Shown here piece after piece: positions 7,901 to 15,134 of a stretch of DNA of 23,515 nucleotides (the first letter of the stretch is position 1; each line of letters begins with the position of its first letter). The DNA lies in contig SXXA01000117.1 in assembly GCA_005791325.1 (NCBI GenBank), positions 1 through 23,515 of the forward strand, in the 5' to 3' direction. The position numbers and the translations under genes were made by a program. The notes beneath the pieces were generated by a model, which was given only the letters and a program-made list of their open reading frames with translations, did no database searches and was not told the DNA's origin. The stretch is from Actinomycetota bacterium. GTDB lineage: Bacteria; Margulisbacteria; Marinamargulisbacteria; SXXA01.

Positions 7901-10220
7901 TCGAGATGAAGAATTACCTCGTGCCAATCATGAAAAAGCGGTATTTAACCATATGGATGATTTTTTTATTCAAGGCCAGATCACCCCTTTGCCGGGGTTT
8001 GGGGTGTATCAGAATGTTAGGTACACATTAAATACCCAAGATCCAGTTGGTACCTCCCCCAATACGTATTTGATTGACAACGATTTGTTAGCGGCGGAGA
8101 CTCGGGTAGATTTTGGTCCATCCGATCAAAAAACCCAATTTCGTCGGAGTTATACCCATAGTATGGATGGGGTTAAAGATGGGTTTAATCAGCGGTCCGT
8201 GATTACCGATGGGTTTGACTTATCGGGGTTATATACCATTACACAGTGGTGGGGAGTGGAGGTTGCCAATTTTAGGCCAAAATACAATCAATCGACGACG
8301 TTAGAGTATTTTAATACGGCTCAATCCCCGATTGGGCTCACCAAAAATCACCGTTCATTGTGGGGGTTGGATAGTGACATTAAGCCTTTTAGAGGTTGGG
8401 ATATTACATTTAGTACCCAATCGGAAGAATCATATAGCGAAAGCAATGGTAAACAAAGTACCCCGAATCAATTAATAAATATGCGGATTCGATCGGTATT
8501 GGTGCCACAATCGTGGGTTAATATTTCGAGTGGGTATTCATTAGAGAATCAATACAGTGCTTTATTGGGTCAAAAAGGTCGAAAAAGCACGGCGGCGGAT
8601 TTGTCGATTGACCGCTTCTCGATGCATGGAATGTTAACCAATTGGGGTGGGGATCCGCAAAGTGCTTGGGTATCGGTATGGGACAATTCCGTTTTTCAAT
8701 TAAATTGGGATGAGCGTGTGACGGTGGAAAATAATGATCAGAATATGACCAAATCGACCGGTCAAGGGGTGAGTTTAAAATCCTTTTCACCAATGAAGTG
8801 GATAAGCTTTCCCGAATTTTCGATTGTGAAGCAATTGAATCAATCGTTGCTTCAGGGAACCTCTCAAACCTATTTTAAAACCACGACGTATCGAGATTAT
8901 GAGCTTAAGACGGGGAGAATGACCATTGATCTTCCCTTGCCGGTACTCAATCATATGGTGTATCGCTTGGATTTATCTGAAAAAAATGAGTTTAATCAGA
9001 GTGAACGTACGGTGGTTGGCGCGACGGGAAATCGCACCAGTGAGTGGACGCCATCTTCAAAGCGGGTGCAGGGATGGGTATTTCGTCCGACGCCCTTTTC
9101 ATTTCCGTGGCCCATTTCAATTGACGGAATTCCGTTGGTGTCACAGTTACTGAAATTGAATGTTAGCAATCCGGAATTATCGTTGGATGAATCCTTTGAG
9201 TGGCGAGATAGTCGCAAGCAGGATGTGGCATTGTATGATGGGGCCACGCCCAGTTTTATCCAAGATTTTGCGTCGATGCAAATGAAGTCCATTCGACTTG
9301 GTGGCACATTATGGAATTGGATATCGGGGGCTGGGACGTTACGAGAAACGGAAGATTGGTTTAGCCGAAATGTGTTGCAATCAAACCAAGGGGTAACCTA
9401 TCGGGTGTCGAATGAATTGGGAACATCGGCAAGGGTGCCATTCCCCTCTTTTTTTGGATTGGTGATTGATGTATCAGGCACATATACGTTGGGAAATTTG
9501 GCCCAATACCGAAGCCCCAAGTTATCGATTCTTAAAGATGAGTTAGTGAGTCCGATAATTCGGAATAATCCCTTGTTATTTACCGATGTAACAGAAAAGG
9601 AATCATCGTTAATATCGGGGGTAGTGGTGGTGAATCCGTTTATTAATTGGATTGCGATTAAAGGGGGCTATTCGATCAATCGGATTCAGGAAGGCAATGA
9701 AACACCGGTAGTAAAGACGGTCACCTTATTTTCGGATGAAACCATTACGGCTGGCACGTCGTTTACATTATTTTCTGGGTTTACGATTGGCTATGATTAT
9801 TCAATGAAGTCATCTCGGGTGGGCAATGCACCGGCGCAGCCGGGGTATACGGGGGTAGCGGCGGTATCATACACGCCATTTCGGTCTGAGTTTTTTAATG
9901 TAACGGCGACTTATACACGTACGGATTCGTGGGGGATACAGTTGAATACATTACAACAATCCGAATTTTTACGTGGAACAGATGATTTGATTCGAACGGA
10001 ATTGGTGCAGCGGAGTGATACGGTGCATGTGGGTAATTTAAGTTTAAATATTATTATACCCATTACCGGTAATCCGTATATACGAAACTTTACGTTAACA
10101 GGTGAGGGATATATTAAAATATTAACCAATAACTTAGATCCGGTGTACCGAAAATATGGGTTGCCTGAATTTAGTTATGATGTGTCGGGAGTGGTGATTA
10201 AGGGGACGTTAAATTTTTAA
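4953..10220 (+). CDS. Very large outer-membrane beta-barrel protein, SprA-like architecture
   Basis: A 1755-residue exported protein. The frame is open from 4884 within queA. The ATG at 4953 gives a credible signal peptide: a basic start (MNRRW, IRR) and a hydrophobic Met/Trp-rich core, with cleavage probably near VVA-TP, residue 34-36. Residues about 43-98 resemble a bacterial SH3-like domain, followed by a Pro-rich linker to about 185. Residues 190-360 are beta-rich (RLRFNIDARLQETLNVRFNVEMEP, AITGAQYKFK). Six repeats of the type 'V-V-G...DY.I.Y..G.I.F......I.V.Y.Y' lie at about 361-404, 467-510, 540-585, 645-688, 722-790 and 862-907. The last 840 residues are amphipathic strands rich in Tyr, Trp and Ser, ending GTLNF, a C-terminal Phe typical of barrel proteins. 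The layout recalls the SprA/T9SS barrel of Bacteroidetes. Homology is inferred from pattern only. It could be another secretion or adhesion barrel. Confidence 0.75.
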   Translation: MNRRWMVWLQSIRRLACVWMMGLTCWMGMIGMVVATPTDLMIEVIGPSARLWEDSDPQQAPWYESPRGTYFLVVDETANMWAVTTQLNTVAWILKHDAVVATLSRFPSYDRFGVVRLLPEPDVPPLEDGVLTIDAPIPAPSLPQDSTDSRLGPTLNMPVGRAPVTHPPLINVYNFQPHTEASFLFPKRPAQFSQQIEVDGFVETKLSGRAYNPKLGQVSATDNRILSVQRDPYYTRLPPDVLLGPLKFDPRLRFNIDARLQETLNVRFNVEMEPSFPAVYDVGVQYQDHKLDFFKVDTEFVHGEFIRLNRAITGAQYKFKDDRSQVALAFGQERSTLKKFESFGNGRRQYSVGVRPILSGSVRVWVNNTPQAEGSDYSVNYFDGEITFTTAKSTTDYIQIVYEFTNPIEDFIPVLSRKDFLGAQWLWQQGKRVVKTLETTRAEEVFLSKDVSENGLIKLNQKPIVLGSETLLMNGVSMTRDLDYIIRSRRGEIQLIRSLQSTDRLVIRYESYITQAVDQILIGRNANGPYQLEATPLVEGSLVVRVNGQLKTEINDYNIDYETGRLSFLYSIPYPSIISAKFEAIRVKTTETGMSQSPLSMGVTFLQQAVNTDGNGQILKVNQEVQAPSSNRFYLNNNPITLPEQVDIVVDGVPAPAGAVTLVNAHRGEFSVADAYVGKPLQIAYSYRRSYQTTAVLMGTGDKVYQHNINFNLKELPMKFLGLRKLRVFNGLVDEELQINQDFSIDYGANGIDVVITFYKEGDINPNSNMRSSRKQYPYKDQRITLVYDYAPEVGANSGRLVQKQIGVSLGTQLTDAWRVDFEVSGADNNFSKPRRSTEITVNGNGASGPYGLGKTNVVDSSELVFIDNVPMARDQDYMINYQQGTIRFLNVVPQSNHTIRVSFSYVDMEASTSAGEVQAMKFVGKMATSYQIGDVQFRGDFKTIDRDYNPLSPIQDRKGTTSFGGGMEYRVGGGFLSMDYRRRDEELPRANHEKAVFNHMDDFFIQGQITPLPGFGVYQNVRYTLNTQDPVGTSPNTYLIDNDLLAAETRVDFGPSDQKTQFRRSYTHSMDGVKDGFNQRSVITDGFDLSGLYTITQWWGVEVANFRPKYNQSTTLEYFNTAQSPIGLTKNHRSLWGLDSDIKPFRGWDITFSTQSEESYSESNGKQSTPNQLINMRIRSVLVPQSWVNISSGYSLENQYSALLGQKGRKSTAADLSIDRFSMHGMLTNWGGDPQSAWVSVWDNSVFQLNWDERVTVENNDQNMTKSTGQGVSLKSFSPMKWISFPEFSIVKQLNQSLLQGTSQTYFKTTTYRDYELKTGRMTIDLPLPVLNHMVYRLDLSEKNEFNQSERTVVGATGNRTSEWTPSSKRVQGWVFRPTPFSFPWPISIDGIPLVSQLLKLNVSNPELSLDESFEWRDSRKQDVALYDGATPSFIQDFASMQMKSIRLGGTLWNWISGAGTLRETEDWFSRNVLQSNQGVTYRVSNELGTSARVPFPSFFGLVIDVSGTYTLGNLAQYRSPKLSILKDELVSPIIRNNPLLFTDVTEKESSLISGVVVVNPFINWIAIKGGYSINRIQEGNETPVVKTVTLFSDETITAGTSFTLFSGFTIGYDYSMKSSRVGNAPAQPGYTGVAAVSYTPFRSEFFNVTATYTRTDSWGIQLNTLQQSEFLRGTDDLIRTELVQRSDTVHVGNLSLNIIIPITGNPYIRNFTLTGEGYIKILTNNLDPVYRKYGLPEFSYDVSGVVIKGTLNF
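6033..7673 (+). repeat. Six divergent surface-protein repeats inside the outer-membrane protein gene
   Basis: The encoded repeats share a core of hydrophobic-Val-x-Asn-Gly, a spacer, Asp-Tyr-x-Ile-x-Tyr-x-x-Gly-x-Ile-x-Phe and Ile-x-Val-x-Tyr. Examples are VRVNGQLKTEINDYNIDYET and VFIDNVPMARDQDYMINYQQ. Two copies are preceded by a GPYxL motif (GPYQL, GPYGL). Spacing is irregular at about 85-150 residues, and the DNA copies are too divergent to be recent duplications. Confidence 0.65.
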
Positions 10221-10287
10221 GCAGGGTGAGGGGGTGACATGTGGGGGCTGCGCACCCAGCCTCGTTAATGGGACAAAGGAACTTGGA

Positions 10288-10310
10288 ACCCCATAAAATG
10301 GGGTATTTTA
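10288..10310 (+). terminator. Candidate terminator of the outer-membrane protein gene
   Basis: Perfect 7-bp stem ACCCCAT (10288-10294) / ATGGGGT (10298-10304) with an AAA loop, followed by ATTTTA. It is 67 bases after the stop codon. Confidence 0.5.
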
Positions 10311-10336
10311 AAGGGTGTTCCCTAGCTATTGGGATG

Positions 10337-10368
10337 CCAAAGGGCACAGCCCGTAAGGCTGGCTTTGG
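10337..10368. terminator. Nested palindrome, possible bidirectional terminator between convergent genes
   Basis: Outer arms CCAAAG/CTTTGG and inner arms CAGCC/GGCTG with a CGTAA loop. An alternative small hairpin GGGC-ACA-GCCC (10342-10352) overlaps it. There is no clear T-tract on either strand. Confidence 0.4.
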
Positions 10369-10443
10369 GGGTGCTACACCCATGGTGGTTTAGTGAGGAG
10401 TATGGGGGGGGACGCCTTCACATTAAAATCACGCTACAACTTA

Positions 10444-11184
10444 TTATACCCTCGGTATCCATTCCTTCATTACCCCACTCAACCACTGCCACCCCAACCC
10501 CCAATCAGATTGTAACATTGCCATCGGAATTGCCGGGCATGACTGCCGATGCCGGCGTCGAATTGGAACCACCATACACCCCTTAATGGATTGATACCGA
10601 TGAATAAAGTCTAATTCATCACGATGCCACTCATGTGCCAATCCATAGGTAATTAAAAAGCGAGCCTGAATACCTCGTGCCAATTCATGAATATCTGGGA
10701 GCCAACCCACCGTTAAAGGGGTACACCATGTGTGTAGACTCATCCGTAACGACTGATTCGACTCGGTTAACCACCTTTCAATATCCAAATACGCATCACA
10801 ACCTGTATACGTTCGGTATTCATTCGCATCGGGATACGGTAAATACAGCACCACTTCATCCACATACGATTCAATCTGCCGTAAGCTTTCTTCTCCATAT
10901 CCAATTGGTGTCCAAAACCGGATATAAATTCCCTCACTTTTTAATAAAGTGAGTAAGGCTGGTAATGCCTCAAATAACAAGGGATCCCCACCCATGATAT
11001 TATACACTTGCGTGATTGGGTATTCATCAAAAAATTGCCCCGTTTGAATCAGTTGAGTCAGGTGATGAGAGGATAAATGAGGAGCATCCAATTCCCACCA
11101 CCGACACCCCAAGCAGCGAATACTACAATGAGTGGTTAATACCAAGTTTGTTCGACTCACCACATCGTGATGGGTTAACCACAT
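10444..11184 (-). CDS. Radical SAM protein, substrate unknown
   Basis: A 246-residue protein. The N-terminus carries the radical SAM cluster motif CSIRCLGC (Cys20, 24, 27), which binds a [4Fe-4S] cluster and S-adenosylmethionine. A GGDP variant of the GGEP motif is at 65-68. The middle part (FWTPIGYGEE, DEVVLYLPYPDANEYRTYTG) fits the rest of the barrel. Further cysteines near the C-terminus (WCTPL, GCMVVP, SCPAIP) could bind a second cluster, but no standard SPASM pattern is complete. The ATG at 11184 has GGGTGG just upstream, so it is preferred to the GTG at 11196. It is the last gene of the minus-strand operon, 35 bases after the atpZ-like gene, and ends with tandem stops (TAATAA). The motif spacing resembles activating or peptide-modifying enzymes, but I cannot name its substrate. 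Confidence 0.88.
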   Translation of the reverse strand: MWLTHHDVVSRTNLVLTTHCSIRCLGCRWWELDAPHLSSHHLTQLIQTGQFFDEYPITQVYNIMGGDPLLFEALPALLTLLKSEGIYIRFWTPIGYGEESLRQIESYVDEVVLYLPYPDANEYRTYTGCDAYLDIERWLTESNQSLRMSLHTWCTPLTVGWLPDIHELARGIQARFLITYGLAHEWHRDELDFIHRYQSIKGCMVVPIRRRHRQSCPAIPMAMLQSDWGLGWQWLSGVMKEWIPRV

Positions 11185-11219
11185 ATTACCACCCACAATA
11201 TGGTGTCACCCATCCCTCG

Positions 11220-11453
11220 CTATCCATCGTGAGGGGATGAGTCGGATAGGGCCAATGCATCTTTAATGAGCCAATAAAATCCAAGTGAAATCCCAATCCC
11301 TGTACAAATGAGCAGGGTATATGACGGCCATTGGTATTCTTTGACCAAAAAAAAACCTGCCCCAAACCCAATAATAATCGGGCTCGTCATCGCCCCAATA
11401 AGGCGGGAAGCGAGTCCCATAACCTGACCTAATGATTGTGGCGAAGATGGCAT
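11220..11453 (-). CDS. AtpZ/AtpI-like small membrane protein (F0F1 ATPase accessory)
   Basis: A 77-residue protein with two hydrophobic helices (about 15-36 and 46-65). The pattern LGQVMGLASRLIGAMTSPII--GFGAGFFLV---YQWPSYTLLICTGIGISLGFYWLI matches the AtpZ/AtpI-like family of small inner-membrane proteins often found before ATP synthase operons and linked to c-ring assembly or Mg2+/Ca2+ transport. Start is ATG 11453 with the ribosome-binding site AGAAAGGGAG directly upstream. No ATP synthase genes lie next to it here. It sits between rsfS (99-base gap) and the radical SAM gene (35-base gap). Confidence 0.78.
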   Translation of the reverse strand: MPSSPQSLGQVMGLASRLIGAMTSPIIIGFGAGFFLVKEYQWPSYTLLICTGIGISLGFYWLIKDALALSDSSPHDG

Positions 11454-11468
11454 GATGCTCCCTTTCTG

Positions 11469-11495
11469 ATTATAAAAAACAGTCGAATGTGTTAA
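11469..11495 (-). promoter_or_regulatory. Candidate internal promoter before the atpZ-like gene
   Basis: On the minus strand, TTAACA (11495-11490) is followed by 15 bases and a perfect TATAAT (11474-11469), in the largest gap of this operon. The spacer is short, and the predicted start site would fall within or close to the ribosome-binding site, so this is uncertain. Confidence 0.3.
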
Positions 11496-11552
11496 TGGGT
11501 TTTTCCACCATCCACGCTCAGTTAAACCTGTCGAACCCGAATGGGGGGGTGA

Positions 11553-11930
11553 TCATATGGATGAATAGATGGTCACGGATCCCCGTTGCATGAATAAACC
11601 ATCTAAGTCATAAAAGGTTCGAGTTGCAGGCAACATCATATGAACCCCCACTTCCCCAGCTAGCGTGAGCAATACCCAACCACTATCCACATCCCCTGTT
11701 GCCATTACCTCGTCGCGGTTTTTAGCATAGTGTTCGGCGCAAAACTTAGCCAATGTATCTCGTAACGACCGTAAATGAGTGGTGTTGCTCACACTGGTCA
11801 CCACACTGGCTTCCTCGAATAAGGGATGGGTAAAATGATAGACTTTAACGTCATGGGCTTTGTGATCCACACAAAATGTGGCGATGGTATGAATCACGGT
11901 TGATGGTTTGGTCTTATTGGTTTTTGTCAT
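11553..11930 (-). CDS. rsfS: Ribosomal silencing factor RsfS (Iojap family)
   Basis: RsfS binds ribosomal protein L14 (uL14) on the large subunit and blocks subunit joining, lowering translation in starvation. The 125-residue product has the family core: a leading helix, FxxxHxxxVKVYHF-type strands, then SVSNTTHLRSLRDTLAKF (about 46-63), and the signature DSGWVLLTLAGEVGVHMMLPATRTFYDLDGLF (82-113). Start is the ATG at 11930, which shares ATGA with the stop of the LCP gene. The longer frame from 11966 would run into that gene. The association yqeK - LCP - rsfS is common in bacteria, usually with nadD, which is absent from this cluster. Confidence 0.92.
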   Translation of the reverse strand: MTKTNKTKPSTVIHTIATFCVDHKAHDVKVYHFTHPLFEEASVVTSVSNTTHLRSLRDTLAKFCAEHYAKNRDEVMATGDVDSGWVLLTLAGEVGVHMMLPATRTFYDLDGLFMQRGSVTIYSSI

Positions 11931-13336
11931 GGGGTTACCCCGGCCTTTCTGGGTAATTGTCCCCAATCTTTTCCGACTACAATAGTGGCATCAATGGTCT
12001 TTTTAGGACGGTTATAGACAATAATTTTAGATGGATCGATCCCCAATGCATGGGCCATCGCCACACTTGAATCGACCTGATTTCGCCAATCCACCAGCAA
12101 GGTATTGCCATATTTGAAACTACCCGCATTCCCGGTTCGGGATACCTTAAAGCCTAACTTCTTAAGGTTGGCCGCAGCCTGATTGGCCTGACCCGGAATT
12201 CCCGTTCCATTTAATACTTCAACCACCATTTGTTTTTTGATGACTTTAACTTTGTCCTTTGCTTTCTTACTTTTAATCACGGCCAAATCCGTTTGTTGGG
12301 CCACCCGATTGGCTTCTTTGAGGGTGACCGTTCGACGTTCATCTGTACTGGCGGATCGGTCGGCCGTTTTCACTTTTGCCATTAACATATCTTGCTTGAC
12401 GTCCAAACCCAATAATACACGGTCTACCGATTGATCCATCTGGCTAATATCCGGCTTCCAAAAACTAACCCCTTCCATCAAAATGGCCGACCCAGGGATG
12501 GTTCCCATATCAATGCGTTCAGCATGAAGGGCATGACGGAATTGGACCACCATGCCAGTTAATTCTTTGGTAGAGAGATCGGAATCAAAGGATTGACTGA
12601 GCTTGGTGACAATACGAGGTAAATTGGCGTCATCACCTAATTCAACAATTCGGTTCGCCACCGAATGGACAAACCCCTGTTGCCGGTGAATACGCCCCAA
12701 ATCTGAATCTTGATCATGTCTAAATCGTAAATATTGAACGGATTTATCCCCATTTAATACTTGTTTCCCTTTTTTTAGCTCAATATATAAATCACCAGCT
12801 GCATCCACGTAATACATGTTTTTAGGAACCGTTACGACCACCCCGCCCAACTGATCGACCAAGTGCTGAACCCCCGTTAAGTTGACTCGGATATATCGGT
12901 CAATGGGGATATTCATAAATTCCATGACGGTTCGTTTTAATAATGAAATACCCCCAAAGGCATAGGCATGGTTAATTTTAGTGGGGCCAATACCCGCCAC
13001 ATTCACGCGGGTGTCCCGTGGAATGGACATCACACCCACCCTGTTTTTCGATGAATCCAAATGTAACACCATAATGGTATCCGATCGTTGAATGCCATTG
13101 GTGCCATCCACGCCCACCACCAAAATATTAACCCCATCTAACTTGGTTTTGGGCATTAAAGCCAACACCACTTCCAATACCAAGGCACGGCTTATCATAC
13201 TCGCCAACACAAAAGCCCAAATTAAATAGGCAATTAATAGATAGATGGGGAATCGCACCATCCGACCGGCCCATCGGTTGCGATGTAATTGGTACCAAAC
13301 ATAAAAACGTTTTATATAAAACAAGGGTTTATTCAT
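11927..13336 (-). CDS. LytR-CpsA-Psr (LCP) family glycopolymer transferase with LytR C-terminal domain
   Basis: LCP enzymes move undecaprenyl-linked glycopolymers onto peptidoglycan (or proteins) at the outer face of the cytoplasmic membrane. The 469-residue product has a short cytoplasmic N-terminus with many Arg, one membrane helix (about 30-60) and the LCP domain from about 70 to 260. Its conserved blocks are RSDTIMV (84-90), SIPRDTRV (104-111), KINHAYAFGG (120-129) and RFRHDQDSDLGRIHRQQ (204-220). A LytR-C domain (VVEVLNGTGIPGQANQAAANL and onward) fills about 370-465. Start is the ATG at 13336, 10 bases after the yqeK stop. The open frame reaches 13522 but that part overlaps yqeK and looks like a shadow. 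In a diderm the polymer attached is not obvious. Confidence 0.93.
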   Translation of the reverse strand: MNKPLFYIKRFYVWYQLHRNRWAGRMVRFPIYLLIAYLIWAFVLASMISRALVLEVVLALMPKTKLDGVNILVVGVDGTNGIQRSDTIMVLHLDSSKNRVGVMSIPRDTRVNVAGIGPTKINHAYAFGGISLLKRTVMEFMNIPIDRYIRVNLTGVQHLVDQLGGVVVTVPKNMYYVDAAGDLYIELKKGKQVLNGDKSVQYLRFRHDQDSDLGRIHRQQGFVHSVANRIVELGDDANLPRIVTKLSQSFDSDLSTKELTGMVVQFRHALHAERIDMGTIPGSAILMEGVSFWKPDISQMDQSVDRVLLGLDVKQDMLMAKVKTADRSASTDERRTVTLKEANRVAQQTDLAVIKSKKAKDKVKVIKKQMVVEVLNGTGIPGQANQAAANLKKLGFKVSRTGNAGSFKYGNTLLVDWRNQVDSSVAMAHALGIDPSKIIVYNRPKKTIDATIVVGKDWGQLPRKAGVTP

Positions 13337-13346
13337 AATCTGACTC

Positions 13347-13946
13347 TCATATAACTTCAATAATGGACTTTGACACCGAAACCCCGAGTTGTCCACACAC
13401 CCAGTTATAGCAATCAATGGTAAATGGATGAATGGGGAGTCCTCGACGTAACAGATCGTGGATTGAGGACCCCACCACCGCAAGGGTGGCGTGTTGAAGA
13501 TTGGACTGGGCCAACTCAGCAATCATTTGACGATTGCCAAATGGACGCTGAGGTTCAATATAATCAGCCACAAATAGCACCTGTGTCAAACAAGACATGC
13601 AATCTCCCCCCGTTGTATGCCAATAAATCGCCTCTAAAACACCCTCCAATGGGGTAATCGGAAGTGAGTTGATCCACGCAGGTCCAACCAAGGCGTGCCA
13701 AACGGCGGGATAGCTTTCCCATACATCGGTTAATGAATCTGAAATGGAATGAGGCAATGTACTGGGTGAAAATGGTTTCGCTAAATCATGTAATAAACCA
13801 GCTTGATAGGCAGCTTGCGAATCGAGATTCCAATGAATGGCCAATTCGTACGCCGTATGAGCAACCCGTTGGCTATGTGCCAGCCGAGAGGGGGATAGAT
13901 AACGGCTCAAGAGTGGTTGTGCTTCCAAATCCAAGGCGTGAATCAT
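13347..13946 (-). CDS. yqeK: HD-domain protein YqeK (probable Ap4A hydrolase)
   Basis: YqeK-family HD proteins symmetrically split bis(5'-nucleosyl)-tetraphosphates such as Ap4A, a stress-linked dinucleotide. The 199-residue product shows the metal-binding series H24 (HSQRVAH), H53-D54 (GLLHDLAK), H84, H110 (YWHTTGG) and D128 (FVADYIEPQRPF). Length is typical. The ATG at 13946 shares ATGA with the stop of the sigma-54 activator, and its own stop is 10 bases before the LCP start. In many bacteria nadD precedes yqeK; here a sigma-54 activator does. Confidence 0.92.
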   Translation of the reverse strand: MIHALDLEAQPLLSRYLSPSRLAHSQRVAHTAYELAIHWNLDSQAAYQAGLLHDLAKPFSPSTLPHSISDSLTDVWESYPAVWHALVGPAWINSLPITPLEGVLEAIYWHTTGGDCMSCLTQVLFVADYIEPQRPFGNRQMIAELAQSNLQHATLAVVGSSIHDLLRRGLPIHPFTIDCYNWVCGQLGVSVSKSIIEVI

Positions 13947-15121
13947 GCGTGGGGGTCTCCGGATGAGAGGATGCCATATTTTTTTGCTTTGTTATAAAAG
14001 GTGGCCCGTGTAATCCCCAATGCTTTGGCTGTTTTGGCAACATTCTGTCCCGTTTGAAGATAGGCTTCCGAAATGGCCTTGGCTTCCATCACATCCAAAG
14101 GAATAATCGCGGAGGGGGTTGGGTGGGGCGCCGGCAACCGAGGGACCGATGCAGCAGGCCCCACCGATAGCATGTGGGGCAAAATGGGGTTGCCTTGTGC
14201 GGTGATTAAACCTCGCAGCATGGTATTTTCGAGTTCTCGAATGTTACCGGGCCATGGTTGCTCACATAGCCATGTTTCGGTTAACGGACTGAGTGAATGA
14301 AAGGGAATCCGGTATTGTTTGGAAAATCGTTGTAAGAAATAAATGGCCAGCGGCACAATATCTTCGATACGTTCGGCCAAATCCGGTAACCGAATGGGAT
14401 AAACCATTAATCGATAATACAAATCAGAACGAAACCCACCGGTTTCCATGGCACGACTTAAATCGCGATTGGTGGCTGCAATCAATCGAACATTCAGGGG
14501 AATGGCCTGTTGCCCACCCACCCGGACCACCTCTCGATTTTGGATCACCCGTAACAAGGCCACTTGCATATCCAACGGCAATTCCCCAATTTCATCTAAA
14601 AAGAGGGTGCCATGTTGTGCTTGTTCAAATTTACCTGGTCTGGATCGGTCTGCACCCGTAAATGCACCCTGTTCAACCCCAAATAATTCAGATTCAATTA
14701 ATTCTCTTGGAATGGCACCACAATTGACTGTAACCAATGGGTGGTTGCGCCGAGAAGATTGATGATGGATTAAACTAGCCAAAATGTCTTTGCCTGTACC
14801 AGTATTCCCCAATAACATCACCGTAATATCGGTTTCTAAAATGAGCCCAATGGCACGATAGATGGGTTGCATGGCCAAGCTATTACCAATTAAGGGAGCC
14901 ATGGCATCATCAAACGGGGTATGTCGTTGGATGGGGTTCGGAAATCGGATTTGAATATCCGATAACCAGTCGTCCAAGCGGGATAGTCGGGTTGAGTCGG
15001 ACATGGGCCCTAACCAATCGGCGGTGCGTTGTATAAATTGGAGCCACTCACGAGATAAACCCTTATTTTGCATCAGGTCAGCCATTTCTTTTAGATAAAG
15101 GGTTTCGGGATGGCGGGTCAC
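13943..15121 (-). CDS. Sigma-54-dependent transcriptional activator without receiver domain
   Basis: An AAA+ bacterial enhancer-binding protein that would remodel sigma-54 RNA polymerase. From the GTG at 15121 the product is 392 aa. It has a short N-terminal region (1-80) with no receiver, GAF or PAS pattern that I can see, then the AAA+ domain: Walker A GNTGTGKD (105-112), the intact sigma-54 contact loop GAFTGA (152-157), Walker B GTLFLDEIGE (171-180) and sensor PWPGNIRELEN. It ends in a Fis-type helix-turn-helix (NVAKTAKALGITRATFYNKA, about 360-379). The GTG has GGGGA upstream and lies just beyond the ftsI stop (15135). An ATG at 15085 is the alternative start. It sits between ftsI and yqeK, which is unusual. 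Walker A differs slightly from the usual GETGTGKE. I found no convincing -24/-12 promoter in the window. Confidence 0.92.
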   Translation of the reverse strand: MTRHPETLYLKEMADLMQNKGLSREWLQFIQRTADWLGPMSDSTRLSRLDDWLSDIQIRFPNPIQRHTPFDDAMAPLIGNSLAMQPIYRAIGLILETDITVMLLGNTGTGKDILASLIHHQSSRRNHPLVTVNCGAIPRELIESELFGVEQGAFTGADRSRPGKFEQAQHGTLFLDEIGELPLDMQVALLRVIQNREVVRVGGQQAIPLNVRLIAATNRDLSRAMETGGFRSDLYYRLMVYPIRLPDLAERIEDIVPLAIYFLQRFSKQYRIPFHSLSPLTETWLCEQPWPGNIRELENTMLRGLITAQGNPILPHMLSVGPAASVPRLPAPHPTPSAIIPLDVMEAKAISEAYLQTGQNVAKTAKALGITRATFYNKAKKYGILSSGDPHA

Positions 15122-15134
15122 GACTGATTCCCCA

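Larger units (their letters stand above)
10221..10443. repeat. Convergent intergenic region with several GC-rich hairpins
   Basis: It separates the outer-membrane protein gene from the convergent radical SAM gene. Hairpins seen: GGCTG/CAGCC (10246-10261), ACCCCAT/ATGGGGT (10288-10304), a nested one with arms CCAAAG/CTTTGG (10337-10342, 10363-10368) and CAGCC/GGCTG (10347-10351, 10357-10361), and GGGTG/CACCC (10369-10381). A run of eight G is at 10404-10411. I see no coding potential. It resembles the hairpin-rich region at 2268-2440, which suggests a repeat family at gene ends. Confidence 0.6.

Noticed and set aside
10444..11184. QueE (7-carboxy-7-deazaguanine synthase) as identity of the radical SAM gene, by link to queA
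   Set aside because: The cluster motif spacing is shared by most radical SAM enzymes, the rest does not show QueE blocks, and the gene is in a different operon on the other strand.
13337..13522. Longer N-terminus for the LCP protein
   Set aside because: It overlaps the yqeK coding sequence by most of its length, and the ATG at 13336 gives the normal short cytoplasmic tail before the membrane helix.
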